Below the pieces are notes generated by a model. It saw only the letters and a program-made list of their open reading frames with translations, was not told where the DNA came from and searched no databases. From Aneurinibacillus thermoaerophilus (GTDB taxonomy: Bacteria > Bacillota > Bacilli > Aneurinibacillales > Aneurinibacillaceae): DNA of 64,000 nucleotides. Position numbers and translations under genes: made by a program. The stretch is from positions 172,831 through 236,830 of the forward strand of contig NZ_FNDE01000001.1 in assembly GCF_900099925.1 (NCBI RefSeq). Direction: 5' to 3'. Shown piece by piece: positions 47,010 through 56,697 of this stretch (position 1 is its first letter; each line of letters opens with the position of its first letter).

Positions 47010-47954
47010 ATGGAAATTCAACGTTTGCATTATCCGCTGCCGCCTGATTTTCAGGGCGAGGTGTGCGTACTGGCTATGGGGTACTTCGACGGTGTGCATG
47101 TTGGACATCGCCGCGTTATTCAAAAAGCGATTGATATAGCGAAATCGCTCGGCGTAAAGTCGGCGGTTATGACATTTGATCCACACCCGCGCGAAGTGCT
47201 TGGTCAAAGCGGGTATACCCAGTACTTAACGCCTATCGATGAAAAGCTTGAACAGATGAAGAAAATGGGGGTAGATATTGCTTACGTTGTTTATTTCGAC
47301 ATTTCGTTCGCCGCCATTTATCCGGAGGACTTCATTGACGAGTTTTTGGTGCAGCTTTGTCCGAAACATGTAGTGGTCGGATTTGATTATACGTTCGGAC
47401 ATAGGGGGAAAGGTACGGCCATTACGCTCAAAGAACACGCGAACGGCCGCTACGGCGTTGAGGTGATTGCACCGGTAAACCGGTTCGGCGAAAAAATTAG
47501 CAGCACGTTGATTCGTGAATATTTGTACAGTGGAAAAATTGTTGAAGCGACACAATTCCTTGGTCGTCCATACCGGGTGCGCGGCACTGTTGTGCACGGG
47601 GAAAAACGTGGGCGAACCATCGGATTTCCGACAGCCAATATCCAGCTGTCTGCTCCATACATCGTTCCGCGGAACGGTGTGTACGGTGTGCGTGTCAAAC
47701 TGGAAGATAAAACGTATTATGGTGTCATGAACGTGGGAATTAAGCCCACGTTTGAAAACGAGCGGAAAGAAAAGTCGCTGGAAGTGCATCTGTTTGATTT
47801 TGCGGGTGATATCTACGGCAAAGCGATAGAAGTAGAGTTTTGGTTTTTTATTCGCGAAGAACAGAAGTTTTCCAGTGTCGACGCGCTGGTTGTGCAGATT
47901 CACGAAGATGTCGAAACGGTGAAAAAACAGTTTGCGAAATATTCAATTGTGTAG
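47010..47954 (+). CDS. ribF: Bifunctional riboflavin kinase / FAD synthetase
   Basis: A 314-residue RibF (RibC in B. subtilis). The N-terminal nucleotidyltransferase (MGYFDGVHVGHRRVIQKAID; GFDYTFGHRGKG) is followed by the flavokinase domain (GRTIGFPTANIQL; GVMNVGIKPTFE). It makes FMN and FAD. A very strong GGAGGGGGAGG precedes the ATG. Confidence 0.97.
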   Translation: MEIQRLHYPLPPDFQGEVCVLAMGYFDGVHVGHRRVIQKAIDIAKSLGVKSAVMTFDPHPREVLGQSGYTQYLTPIDEKLEQMKKMGVDIAYVVYFDISFAAIYPEDFIDEFLVQLCPKHVVVGFDYTFGHRGKGTAITLKEHANGRYGVEVIAPVNRFGEKISSTLIREYLYSGKIVEATQFLGRPYRVRGTVVHGEKRGRTIGFPTANIQLSAPYIVPRNGVYGVRVKLEDKTYYGVMNVGIKPTFENERKEKSLEVHLFDFAGDIYGKAIEVEFWFFIREEQKFSSVDALVVQIHEDVETVKKQFAKYSIV

Positions 47955-47963
47955 GGACAGGGG

Positions 47964-47992
47964 TTTACTCTATCTTGTGCGTATGATATAAT
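47964..47992 (+). promoter_or_regulatory. Sigma-A type promoter for rpsO
   Basis: TTTACT (47964-47969), 17-base spacer, TATAAT (47987-47992). It lies ten bases after ribF and gives rpsO an independent start. Confidence 0.72.
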
Positions 47993-47998
47993 ATGTTT

Positions 47999-48077
47999 CG
48001 TTAAGTTAATAACCATGGCTTGGAAGATCGACTCACCGACGGTTTTCTAGGGCATTGGGGATTTTTATGAGGAGGTG
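47999..48077 (+). promoter_or_regulatory. rpsO 5' leader, possible S15-binding region
   Basis: About 80 bases between the promoter and the GAGGAGGTG ribosome site. CCATGG/ACCG-ACGGT style short pairings (ACCGACGGT at 48036-48044) suggest a folded leader. S15 represses its own mRNA in several bacteria through such leaders, but I cannot match this one to a known class. Confidence 0.35.
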
Positions 48078-48083
48078 AACAGG

Positions 48084-48353
48084 ATGGCACTGACGCAAGA
48101 ACGGAAGCAACAGCTGATTCAGGAATTCCGTACTCATGAATCTGATACAGGATCTCCAGAAGTACAAATCGCTATCCTTACTGAGAAAATTAACTACCTG
48201 AACGAGCATTTGCGCGTGCACAAGAAAGACCACCATTCTCGTCGTGGTCTTCTGAAGATGGTAGGTCAACGCCGCAACTTGCTTGCTTATCTGAAAGATA
48301 AGGACATTGCTCGTTACCGTGAGTTAATTGACAAATTAGGCTTGCGCCGATAA
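48084..48353 (+). CDS. rpsO: 30S ribosomal protein S15
   Basis: A standard 89-residue S15 ([40 protein letters not shown]). It binds the central domain of 16S rRNA early in assembly. The ATG at 48084 follows GAGGAGGTG; a GTG inside that site at 48075 is rejected. Confidence 0.98.
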   Translation: MALTQERKQQLIQEFRTHESDTGSPEVQIAILTEKINYLNEHLRVHKKDHHSRRGLLKMVGQRRNLLAYLKDKDIARYRELIDKLGLRR

Positions 48354-48355
48354 GC

Positions 48356-48380
48356 AAAAGCGGGGTTTCCCCGCTTTTTT
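48356..48380 (+). terminator. Terminator after rpsO
   Basis: AAAAGCGGGG (48356-48365) pairs perfectly with CCCCGCTTTT (48369-48378) with a 3-base loop and T-run to 48380. Confidence 0.93.
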
Positions 48381-48508
48381 CATGCCTGAAAATTTTGGAT
48401 ATGTTTGGATACATTTTTTCCTTATTATTTCTATTCAGTGCAGGAAATACTAAAAAAATGACGAAATGATACTTTTTGTTGAGCAAGAGAGGAGGCATTT
48501 ATAGGTTT

Positions 48509-50638
48509 ATGGATATGGATGTGAAAATATACGAGTTTGACCTTGCGGGACGAAAAATGTCGATCGAATACGGCAAACTCGCTAAGCAGGCCAACGCAGC
48601 GGTGCTCGTCCGCTATGGCGATTCTGCGGTACTGAGTACGGTAACGGCATCCAAAAAGCCGTCTCAACTCGATTTTTTCCCGCTTACAGTAAACTATGAA
48701 GAGCGGTTATATGCCGTTGGAAAAATCCCGGGCGGTTTCATTAAGCGTGAGGGACGTCCAAGCGAAAAAGCAACGTTGGCGAGCCGTCTGATTGACCGTC
48801 CGATCCGTCCGCTATTCCCGGAAGGTTTTCGCAATGAAGTGCAGGTTGTCAATACGGTGCTATCCGTAGATCAGGATTGCTCAACAGAAATTGCCGCCAT
48901 GATTGGAACGTCCGCCGCGCTTTCCATTTCTGACATTCCGTTTCATGGACCGATCGGCGGCGTTATTGTAGGCCGTGTAAATGGCGAGTTCTTCATCAAT
49001 CCGACCGTCGAACAGATGGAAAAAAGCGATTTACACCTAACTGTAGCCGGTACGTATGACGCAATCAACATGGTGGAAGCAGGCGCTAACGAAGTGCCGG
49101 AAGAAACGATGTTAGAAGCGATCATGTATGGCCATGAAGAAATTCGCAAAATCGTAAAAGAAATTGAGAAAATGGTTGCCGAAGTCGGTAAAGAAAAAAT
49201 GGAAGTGGAACTGCATTCCATCGATCCGGAGATGGAGGCAGCCGTTAAAGAATATGCGGAAGCCCGACTGCTTGAAGCGGTACGGATTGAGGAAAAGCAG
49301 GCGCGCTACGACGCGATTGAGGCGATTAATGAAGAAACGCTCACGCATTTCGCGGAAATCTATCCGGAACAGGAAGCGATGTTGCTAGAAATTTTGCATG
49401 ACATTGTGAAAAAAGAAGTGCGCCGTCTTATTACGCATGAAAAAGTTCGTCCAGATGGTCGTGCGCTGGATGAAATCCGGCCGATTTCCTGCGAGGTCGA
49501 CCTGTTGCCGCGCACGCACGGTTCCGGTCTGTTCACGCGCGGACAAACCCAGGTGCTTAGCGTATGTACGCTTGGGGCGCTTGGTGATGTGCAAATTCTC
49601 GATGGCCTCGGCCTTGAAGAATCGAAGCGGTTTATGCACCACTATAATTTCCCACCTTATAGCGTAGGAGAAGCCCGTCCATTGCGCGCGCCGGGACGCC
49701 GTGAAATCGGGCATGGTGCGTTGGGTGAACGCGCGCTGGAGCCGGTTATTCCAAGCGAAGATGTGTTCCCTTATACGATTCGCCTTGTGTCCGAAGTGCT
49801 TGAATCGAACGGTTCTACTTCCCAGGCAAGTATTTGTGCAAGCACACTGGCGTTGATGCAGGCCGGGGTGCCGATTAAAGCTCCGGTAGCCGGTATCGCG
49901 ATGGGGCTTGTAAAAGATGGCGAGCATATCAGCGTTTTGACGGATATCCAAGGGATGGAAGATCATCTGGGCGATATGGACTTCAAAGTGGCAGGCACAC
50001 GTAAAGGTGTTACCGCGCTACAGATGGACATTAAGATTGAAGGAATTAACCGTCAAATTCTCGAGCAGGCGCTCAAGCAGGCACGCGAAGGCCGGTTGTT
50101 TATTCTCGACAAAATGGAAGAGGCGATCAAGGAGCCGCGCAAAGGGCTGTCACCGTATGCGCCCAAAATTACGACTCTGCGTATCAATCCGGACAAAATC
50201 CGTGATGTTATCGGGCCAAGCGGCCGTGTCATCAACAAGATTATCGAAGAAACTGGCGTGAAAATCGACATTGAACAGGATGGCCGCGTTTATATTGCTT
50301 CCGTGGATTCGGAAATGAACGAAAAGGCGAAGCGCATCATCGAAGATATTGTGCGTGAAGTTGAAGTCGGACAAGTATATAATGGCACCGTGAAGCGCAT
50401 CGAGAAATTTGGCGCGTTTGTGGAGCTATTCTCCGGCAAAGAGGGGCTTGTTCACATTTCCCAGCTTGCGGAAGAGCGCGTAGGCAAAGTAGAAGATGTC
50501 GTAGCCATTGGGGATAAACTAATGGTAAAAGTTACGGAGATCGATAATCAAGGCCGTATTAATCTTTCGCATAAAGCGGTATTAAAAGAACAAAAGCAAA
50601 AAGAACGAGCGGCCGCTCAGGTTAACAATAAACAGTAA
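48509..50638 (+). CDS. pnp: Polynucleotide phosphorylase
   Basis: A 709-residue PNPase: two RNase PH-like domains, a helical linker, then KH ([20 protein letters not shown]) and S1 ([20 protein letters not shown]). It degrades RNA 3'-5' using phosphate. The ATG at 48509 gives the family N-terminus ([17 protein letters not shown]); the AGAGGAGG site is about 14 bases upstream, which is longer than usual, so a slightly different start cannot be excluded. Confidence 0.96.
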   Translation: MDMDVKIYEFDLAGRKMSIEYGKLAKQANAAVLVRYGDSAVLSTVTASKKPSQLDFFPLTVNYEERLYAVGKIPGGFIKREGRPSEKATLASRLIDRPIRPLFPEGFRNEVQVVNTVLSVDQDCSTEIAAMIGTSAALSISDIPFHGPIGGVIVGRVNGEFFINPTVEQMEKSDLHLTVAGTYDAINMVEAGANEVPEETMLEAIMYGHEEIRKIVKEIEKMVAEVGKEKMEVELHSIDPEMEAAVKEYAEARLLEAVRIEEKQARYDAIEAINEETLTHFAEIYPEQEAMLLEILHDIVKKEVRRLITHEKVRPDGRALDEIRPISCEVDLLPRTHGSGLFTRGQTQVLSVCTLGALGDVQILDGLGLEESKRFMHHYNFPPYSVGEARPLRAPGRREIGHGALGERALEPVIPSEDVFPYTIRLVSEVLESNGSTSQASICASTLALMQAGVPIKAPVAGIAMGLVKDGEHISVLTDIQGMEDHLGDMDFKVAGTRKGVTALQMDIKIEGINRQILEQALKQAREGRLFILDKMEEAIKEPRKGLSPYAPKITTLRINPDKIRDVIGPSGRVINKIIEETGVKIDIEQDGRVYIASVDSEMNEKAKRIIEDIVREVEVGQVYNGTVKRIEKFGAFVELFSGKEGLVHISQLAEERVGKVEDVVAIGDKLMVKVTEIDNQGRINLSHKAVLKEQKQKERAAAQVNNKQ

Positions 50639-50644
50639 GCCAGA

Positions 50645-50688
50645 AAATAGCGACGTGTGACTCTGAGTCAGTCGCTATTTAATTTTTT
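50645..50688 (+). terminator. Two-part terminator after pnp
   Basis: The outer stem AAATAGCGAC (50645-50654) with GTCGCTATTT (50671-50680) encloses an inner stem TGACT/AGTCA (50658-50662 with 50666-50670). AATTTTTT follows. Confidence 0.9.
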
Positions 50689-50802
50689 ATATTCTATCAA
50701 ATAGGACAGAAAAAAGCATATTTGTTGCTAGCTATAGTCATTTTTCTGCTTTGTCCGCATACGATGGTACAAACCTATTGGTGTGCGGGAGTGGTGGATA
50801 TC

Positions 50803-51756
50803 ATGAAAAGATTGCTTGCGGTGCTTTGTTTTACTTTTCTTTTATATAGTGTTATGACTTCGGAACCCGTAAATTCCTATATTGCATCACGCAAAAAGGA
50901 TCAGGAGACGCTTCAGACCCAAACGGTGCAATGGGAGGCAAAGATAAAGGAGCTTGCGAGAACGAAAAATGTCCCTCCGGTGGACGCGCGCATTGATCCG
51001 ATTTGGAAAGGGATTCCCGGCTATAACGGATTGGTTATTGACGAAGAAGCGAGCATAAAGCGGATGCTTCATGCTGGCAAATGGGACGAGTCACTTATTG
51101 TTTACCGCGAAGTTGAGCCGTCCGTCCAGATTGACCAACTGTCTCCGGCTCCTATCTATCGTGGAAATCCGGCCAAGCCAATGGTTTCAATTATGATTAA
51201 CGTTGCTTGGGGGAATGAATACTTGGATTCTATTTTAAAGACGCTTGAGAAAGAAAATGTAAAAGCAACGTTTTTCTTGGACGGCAGTTGGACGAAAAAA
51301 TATCCGGACGAAGCGAAAAAAATTGTCCAATCAGGCCATGAAATTGGCAGTCATGCGTATTCGCATCCGAATATGAGCAAGCTTTCTTTAACAAGGATCG
51401 AACAGGAAATCACAAAAACAAACGCGGTAATTACAGAAGCGACAGGGATTACACCGACGTTATTCGCACCTCCTTCTGGAGATTTTGACCAACGGGTCGT
51501 TAATATGGCCGCGCGTTATCATTTGAAGACAATTCTTTGGACGGCGGATACAGTGGATTGGCGTAAACCATCTCCAGAAATATGGTTCCGTACAGTTGTC
51601 CCAAAAATCAATAATGGCGCTCTCATTCTGATGCATCCAACGTCTCCGACCGCCGAAGCACTTCCACGGCTCATTCAGTATATAAAAGAAAAGAAATTGG
51701 CGCTCGGCACGGTAAGCGAAACCCTATCTACCAGGCGCGTTCCCCCTATTGAGTGA
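50803..51756 (+). CDS. YlxY-type spore polysaccharide deacetylase-like protein
   Basis: A 317-residue protein with a signal/anchor segment (LLAVLCFTFLLYSVM) and a C-terminal NodB fold. The His pair of metal-binding motif 2 is kept (GHEIGSHAYSHPN), but motif 1, normally TFDDGP, reads INVAWGNEYL and lacks both Asp residues. This substitution is, as I recall, shared by the YlxY family, so it is probably not a classical deacetylase. The ATG at 50803 follows GGAGTGG and starts a clear signal sequence; longer in-frame starts from 50722 are less likely. It sits between pnp and mlpA, as in B. subtilis. Confidence 0.87.
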   Translation: MKRLLAVLCFTFLLYSVMTSEPVNSYIASRKKDQETLQTQTVQWEAKIKELARTKNVPPVDARIDPIWKGIPGYNGLVIDEEASIKRMLHAGKWDESLIVYREVEPSVQIDQLSPAPIYRGNPAKPMVSIMINVAWGNEYLDSILKTLEKENVKATFFLDGSWTKKYPDEAKKIVQSGHEIGSHAYSHPNMSKLSLTRIEQEITKTNAVITEATGITPTLFAPPSGDFDQRVVNMAARYHLKTILWTADTVDWRKPSPEIWFRTVVPKINNGALILMHPTSPTAEALPRLIQYIKEKKLALGTVSETLSTRRVPPIE

Positions 51757-51821
51757 AAAACATAAGTTTGCTATAGTAAGAAAATATGTGACATTCTTGT
51801 CATCTGGAGGAGGAAGGCGTA

Positions 51822-53084
51822 GTGATAGAAAAATACACGCTAGAAAACGGCGTGCGCGTCATTATCGAAAAAATTCCAACGGTTCGCTCTGTAGCCCTTG
51901 GTGTTTGGATCGGAACAGGGTCGAAATTTGAAAGCATAGAATGGAACGGAATTTCTCATTTTATTGAACATATGCTTTTCAAAGGCACAGCAACGCGGTC
52001 GGCCAAACAAATCGCCGAAGCATTTGACCAAATTGGCGGACACGTGAATGCCTTTACTTCCAAAGAGTATACATGCTATTATGCGCGGGTGCTTGATGAG
52101 CATGCGGCGGTCGCGCTTGATATTTTGGCCGATATGTATTTTAATTCGGTATTTGATGAGCAGGAATTACAAAAGGAAAAAAATGTGGTAATTGAAGAAA
52201 TCCGCATGTATGATGATACACCTGACGATTTAGTACACGATATCGTGGCTAAGGCGTGTTATGAGACCCACCCGCTCGGTTACAGTATTCTTGGCACGGA
52301 GGAAGTGCTGAATCGTCTTACTCGCAATGATATCCACCGTTACATAGAGGCGCGTTATACGCCGGAGCAAACAGTGATTGCGGTAGCAGGCAATGTATCG
52401 GATAAGCTGCTTAGCGAAATTTCTCGCTATTTCTCCGGATACAAGCGCGTTACTAAAGAACTAACACCGGATGTAAAACCGGATTTTACAGCTGGCGCGA
52501 TTTGCAAGCAGAAAGATACGGAACAAGCGCATCTTTGTCTTTCATTTCCCGGATATGAGGTGGGACACAAGGACATTTATTCGTTAATTTTGATGAATAA
52601 CGTGCTCGGCGGTAGTATGAGTTCGCGTCTGTTCCAGGAAGTACGTGAAGAACGCGGGTTGGCCTACTCCGTATATTCTTACCATTCCGCATTTAAAAAT
52701 GCAGGTACATTTACGCTGTATACCGGAACGGCGACCAAGCAGCTTGAAGAAGTATATAACGTAATGATACATACGGTCGCCGAATTGCGTGACAAGGGGA
52801 TTACGGCCGAAGAACTGAAGAAAGGGAAAGAGCAGTTGAAAGGCAGCTTGATGCTGAGCTTGGAGAGCACCAACAGCCGCATGAGTCGTCTCGGCAAAAA
52901 TGAGCTTTTACTTAAGCGTCATATAGAGCTGGACGAAATGATTCAGCGTGTGGAAAATGTTACACTAGAGAATGTGAAAAAAGTAGCGGAAGATATCTTT
53001 TCACAGCCGATGGCAATGGCGCTTGTTAGTCCGCTTGAAGCAATTCCAGATTATATGAGGAGCGATATCTTTGTACGATGCTAA
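51822..53084 (+). CDS. mlpA: M16 family zinc protease MlpA (YmxG)
   Basis: A 420-residue pitrilysin-type protease. The inverted zinc motif HFIEH (residues 46-50) and the downstream metal-binding Glu ([15 protein letters not shown], about 126) are intact. In B. subtilis it lies in the same place. The start is GTG at 51822 behind GGAGGAGGAAGG. Immediately upstream, TGACA-TTCT-TGTCA (51788-51801) forms a small hairpin. It overlaps dut by 14 bases. Confidence 0.93.
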   Translation: MIEKYTLENGVRVIIEKIPTVRSVALGVWIGTGSKFESIEWNGISHFIEHMLFKGTATRSAKQIAEAFDQIGGHVNAFTSKEYTCYYARVLDEHAAVALDILADMYFNSVFDEQELQKEKNVVIEEIRMYDDTPDDLVHDIVAKACYETHPLGYSILGTEEVLNRLTRNDIHRYIEARYTPEQTVIAVAGNVSDKLLSEISRYFSGYKRVTKELTPDVKPDFTAGAICKQKDTEQAHLCLSFPGYEVGHKDIYSLILMNNVLGGSMSSRLFQEVREERGLAYSVYSYHSAFKNAGTFTLYTGTATKQLEEVYNVMIHTVAELRDKGITAEELKKGKEQLKGSLMLSLESTNSRMSRLGKNELLLKRHIELDEMIQRVENVTLENVKKVAEDIFSQPMAMALVSPLEAIPDYMRSDIFVRC

Positions 53085-53532
53085 TGTAGATGTAACGGTA
53101 AAGATCACGGTTTTTCCTGGTAACGAAGACATTGGTTTGCCTGAGAAAATGACGGAGCTTGCGAGCGGCTTTGACCTTAAAGCCGCGGTAGACGCTCCCG
53201 TAACGCTTCAGCCCGGTGAGCGCGCGCTGATTCCGACCGGTTTTGCGATGGCGATGCCAGCGAACTTGGAAGCACAGGTGCGTCCGCGCAGCGGATTGGC
53301 ATACAAAAAAGGAATTACCACACTGAATTCGCCCGGTACCATTGATGCGGATTACCGGGGAGAGGTCGGCGTTATTTTAATTAACCACGGATCGGAGCCG
53401 TTTGTGATTGAGCGGGGAGACCGCATCGCCCAGCTTGTATTTCAGTGGGTGCCGCGCGTGCATCTGAAGCAAGTGGACAGGCTTGAAGAAACAGAGCGCG
53501 GTAGCGGAGGCTTTGGACATACAGGAGTGTAA
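53071..53532 (+). CDS. dut: Deoxyuridine 5'-triphosphate nucleotidohydrolase
   Basis: A 153-residue trimeric dUTPase. Conserved motifs are present: [11 protein letters not shown] (1), [12 protein letters not shown] (2), [14 protein letters not shown] (3), [10 protein letters not shown] (4) and the C-terminal P-loop-like [10 protein letters not shown] (5). It removes dUTP and supplies dUMP. The start is TTG at 53071 with GAGGAG 8 bases upstream, inside the end of mlpA. Confidence 0.95.
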   Translation: MYDANVDVTVKITVFPGNEDIGLPEKMTELASGFDLKAAVDAPVTLQPGERALIPTGFAMAMPANLEAQVRPRSGLAYKKGITTLNSPGTIDADYRGEVGVILINHGSEPFVIERGDRIAQLVFQWVPRVHLKQVDRLEETERGSGGFGHTGV

Positions 53533-53534
53533 AG

Positions 53535-53566
53535 AAAGAGGGAGATGTTTTTCTTCCTCTTTTTTT
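53535..53566 (+). terminator. Terminator after dut
   Basis: AAAGAGGGAGA (53535-53545) pairs with TCTTCCTCTTT (53552-53562), with one G-U pair, and a run of T follows. Confidence 0.85.
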
Positions 53567-53651
53567 AATTGTGGAAAAGACGAATGTCCTCCCCTTGTTT
53601 TATCTATTTATATTGTATAAAAGCAAATTCAGCATGCGGGGAGGCGGTTCA

Positions 53652-53906
53652 ATGCGGTACAGCGAACTTGGCGGAAAAGAAATTATTGATTTGGATAATG
53701 GTGAGCGAATGGGGGTAGTGGGGCAATCCGATCTGGTTATTGATCCAGATACGGGCAAAATCGAGTCCATTATTATTCCGGCAAGCGGTTTACTTGGATT
53801 TGGCAAGAAAAAAGAAGAGATGATGATTCCGTGGAAAGCCATCCGTAAAATCGGAAGCGAAATGATTATTATCGAAATGAAGCCGGGAACGTTGATAAAA
53901 GAATAG
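53652..53906 (+). CDS. ymxH: YmxH/YlmC family PRC-barrel protein
   Basis: An 84-residue PRC-barrel protein (MRYSELGGKEIIDLDNGERM; GKIESIIIPASGLLGFGKKK; MIPWKAIRKIGSEMIIIEM). The family lies near spore genes; it is just upstream of dpaA, as in B. subtilis. Its exact role is unknown. The ATG at 53652 follows GGGGAGGCGG; a longer frame beginning at 53571 overlaps the dut terminator region and is rejected. Confidence 0.92.
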   Translation: MRYSELGGKEIIDLDNGERMGVVGQSDLVIDPDTGKIESIIIPASGLLGFGKKKEEMMIPWKAIRKIGSEMIIIEMKPGTLIKE

Positions 53907-54063
53907 TGGAAAGGATGGGTGGGCATTTGTCACCACACCGGGCACCTACGAATACGATGAGGGTAGAAATGCAACGAATTTCGGGAAACCATGGCTGCGG
54001 CGGTCGTTTTGTGCTTTATCTTGGCGCAGGTTTGCAGTAAAATGGTTTGAAAGGGGTTATCTT

Positions 54064-54975
54064 ATGCTGACAGGAATTCATGCTGCCTTCATCGGGGGCG
54101 ATGCCCGCCAGCTTGAAGTCATCAAGAAATTTATCGAATTGGATGCCGCGGTAACCCTCATCGGCTTTGATAATTGGGAGAGCAACTTCACTGGAGCGGT
54201 GAAGCGTCCGCTTTCTGCTGATGTCTTGCGCGATGTGGATGCTTTGATTCTACCGATTGTAGGGTCGGACGATAAGGGGTATGTTGAAAGTATTTTTTGT
54301 TCTAAACCCCTGCAATTAACGGAAGAGCTTTTGACGGTGCTTCCTTCCCACTGCTGCATTTATACGGGGATGGCCCGCAGCTTTCTGAGAAACATGGCTG
54401 CGCTTCACAATCTCAGTTTGCAGGAATTTCTGAACCGTGATGATGTGGCGATTTATAATTCCATTCCCACAGTGGAAGGCGCGCTTATGATGGCAATCCA
54501 AAATACTGATTTTACTATTCATAACTCTATCAGTCTGGTTCTCGGATTGGGCCGGGTTGGTTTATCCATGGCGCGCGTTTTGCACGCGCTTGGTGCTCAC
54601 GTGCGCGTGGGTGCCCGCAAGTCGGCAGATTTGGCCCGTATCTTCGAGATGGGATTGACCCCATTCCATATCGATGAACTAAGCCAACATGTTGATGACG
54701 CGGACTTGATTTTTAATACGATCCCCCACCTTGTCATTACAGCAAAGGTGATTGCCAATATGCAACACCACGCTTTAATTATTGATTTGGCCTCCAAACC
54801 GGGCGGCACCGATTTCCGGTATGCGGAGAAGAGGGGGATTAAAGCGATCCTTGCTCCTGGTTTACCTGGAATCGTTGCTCCGAAAACAGCGGGACAGATT
54901 ACTGCCAATATACTGTCACGTCTCGTTTTTGAACAAATGGTAAACGGGAGGAATCAAAATGGATCTCAAGGGTAA
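54064..54975 (+). CDS. dpaA: Dipicolinate synthase subunit A
   Basis: A 303-residue SpoVFA, with a Rossmann NAD(P) loop (LVLGLGRVGLSMARVLHALG, about 160-180) and the C-terminal ILAPGLPGIVAPKTAGQITA. With DpaB it oxidises dihydrodipicolinate to dipicolinate in the mother cell, for spore core dehydration. AAAGGGG precedes the ATG. I looked for a sigma-K promoter in the 157-base gap upstream and found no convincing one. Confidence 0.96.
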   Translation: MLTGIHAAFIGGDARQLEVIKKFIELDAAVTLIGFDNWESNFTGAVKRPLSADVLRDVDALILPIVGSDDKGYVESIFCSKPLQLTEELLTVLPSHCCIYTGMARSFLRNMAALHNLSLQEFLNRDDVAIYNSIPTVEGALMMAIQNTDFTIHNSISLVLGLGRVGLSMARVLHALGAHVRVGARKSADLARIFEMGLTPFHIDELSQHVDDADLIFNTIPHLVITAKVIANMQHHALIIDLASKPGGTDFRYAEKRGIKAILAPGLPGIVAPKTAGQITANILSRLVFEQMVNGRNQNGSQG

Positions 54976-55558
54976 AACGATCGGCTTCGGGCTGACAGGT
55001 TCGCATTGCACATTTGCAGAAGTAATGCCAGAGATTCAAAGGTTGGTAGATGCAGGCGCGAACATTATTCCTGTTATTAGCCATACGGTGGCTACGACGG
55101 ATACCCGTTTTGGCAATTCTAGCGATTGGCAGGCGCAATTGCGCGCGATTACCGGAAATGAAATTATCTCGACGATTGTGGACGCGGAGCCGTTCGGACC
55201 GTCGAAAAAGTTGGACCTTATGATCATTGCCCCTTGCACGGGCACGTCCATCAGCAAACTTGCCAATGCAATGACGGACAGCGCAGTAATGATGGCGACA
55301 AAAGCAACGCTTCGCAACTTGCGGCCGGTCGTCATCGCGATATCGACGAACGACGGACTCGGTCTGAATGCGGCGAATATTGCAAAACTTGTTGCAACCA
55401 AGAATATTTACATGGTGCCGTACGGCCAGGATGCGCCGGACAAAAAGCCGAATTCTCTTGTCGCCCGCATGGAACTGCTTAAGGAGACGTGCGAAGCGGC
55501 GCTCGAAGGAAGACAGCTTCAACCGATGTTGGTGGAGAAATACCGCTATATGCAATAG
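54959..55558 (+). CDS. dpaB: Dipicolinate synthase subunit B (flavoprotein)
   Basis: A 199-residue SpoVFB flavoprotein of the PPC-decarboxylase-like fold (TIGFGLTGSHCTFAEVMPEI; MIIAPCTGTSISKLANAMTD). Partner of DpaA. It starts inside the dpaA end with GGGAGG upstream, so translation is coupled. Confidence 0.96.
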   Translation: MDLKGKTIGFGLTGSHCTFAEVMPEIQRLVDAGANIIPVISHTVATTDTRFGNSSDWQAQLRAITGNEIISTIVDAEPFGPSKKLDLMIIAPCTGTSISKLANAMTDSAVMMATKATLRNLRPVVIAISTNDGLGLNAANIAKLVATKNIYMVPYGQDAPDKKPNSLVARMELLKETCEAALEGRQLQPMLVEKYRYMQ

Positions 55559-55637
55559 TAATTTTTGCTATTTTCATCTATAAAAATATTATGTAGGCTG
55601 TGCAATATGTTCAGTAAAATGCGAAGGAGTGGGGAAG

Positions 55638-56690
55638 ATGGAGAAAAAGAATGGATATCATGTTGCAGTTGTAGGTGCTACTGGCGCAGTAGGAGAACAG
55701 ATGCTGAAGATGCTGGAGGAGAGGCAATTCCCACTTACGTCTTTGAAGGTACTGGCTTCCGCCCGTTCGGCTGGTAAGACAGTTAAGTTCAAAGGAGAAG
55801 ATATCGTTATTGAGGAAGCGACTCCGGACGCATTTGAAGGCGTACAAATCGCCCTGTTTAGCGCAGGCGGCAGCGTAAGCAAGGCGCTCGCCCCGGAAGC
55901 GGCAAAGCGTGGCGCGATTTGCATCGACAATACAAGCGCGTTCCGCATGGACCCGAATGTGCCGCTTGTTGTACCGGAAGTAAACGCGGATGCGCTCAAG
56001 GAGCATCATGGTATTATCGCTAACCCGAATTGCTCAACAATTCAGATGGTGGTTGCTCTGGAGCCGTTGCGTCAACAATACGGAATTGAGCGTATTATTG
56101 TGTCTACTTATCAGGCGGTATCCGGTGCAGGGGCCAAGGCGATTCAGGAACTGTGCAACCAAACGGAAGCGATTATTCGCGGCGAAGAAGTGAAAAAAGA
56201 AGTATTGCCGGTCGGATCACTGCCGAAAAAGCATCAAATCGCCTTTAATGCCATTCCGCAAATTGATGTGTTCTTGGATAATGGCTTTACGAATGAAGAG
56301 ATGAAAATGGTGCGCGAAACGAAGAAAATTTTTTCTGATGACTCGATCGCGGTCGCTGCGACATGCGTACGTATTCCGGTTATCAAAGGTCATTCGGAGT
56401 CCGTATATGTAGAGCTTAAAAACGATTATGACCTGGCGGAAGTACGCTCACTCCTTGCGAACGCGCCAGGCATTGTTGTTCAGGATAATCCCGAAGAACA
56501 GGTATATCCGATGGCGATCGATGCGGCTGATAAAGTCGAAACGTTCGTCGGTCGCCTGCGCCGCGATCTTGACAATCCGCGGGGCTTGCATATGTGGATT
56601 GTTTCCGATAACCTGTTAAAGGGTGCGGCATGGAACGCAGTGCAAATCGCCGAGGAACTTGTGAAACGGAACTTAATTAAGGAGCAATGA
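55638..56690 (+). CDS. asd: Aspartate-semialdehyde dehydrogenase
   Basis: A 350-residue enzyme making aspartate semialdehyde from aspartyl phosphate for lysine, DAP, Met and Thr synthesis. The NADP loop (VAVVGATGAVGEQMLKML), the catalytic Cys in NPNCSTIQM (residue 132) and the substrate segment RIPVIKGHSESV are present. The ATG at 55638 follows AAGGAGTGGGG; a GTG at 55629 within that site is rejected. Confidence 0.97.
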   Translation: MEKKNGYHVAVVGATGAVGEQMLKMLEERQFPLTSLKVLASARSAGKTVKFKGEDIVIEEATPDAFEGVQIALFSAGGSVSKALAPEAAKRGAICIDNTSAFRMDPNVPLVVPEVNADALKEHHGIIANPNCSTIQMVVALEPLRQQYGIERIIVSTYQAVSGAGAKAIQELCNQTEAIIRGEEVKKEVLPVGSLPKKHQIAFNAIPQIDVFLDNGFTNEEMKMVRETKKIFSDDSIAVAATCVRIPVIKGHSESVYVELKNDYDLAEVRSLLANAPGIVVQDNPEEQVYPMAIDAADKVETFVGRLRRDLDNPRGLHMWIVSDNLLKGAAWNAVQIAEELVKRNLIKEQ

Positions 56691-56697
56691 GAGCAGC

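Noticed and set aside
49385..49966. Minus-strand frame of 193 codons opposite pnp
   Set aside because: Shadow of a conserved gene with no independent support.
53907..54063. Sigma-K promoter before dpaA
   Set aside because: Expected from the B. subtilis biology, but no pair close to the AC / CATA-NNN-TA pattern with right spacing could be found.
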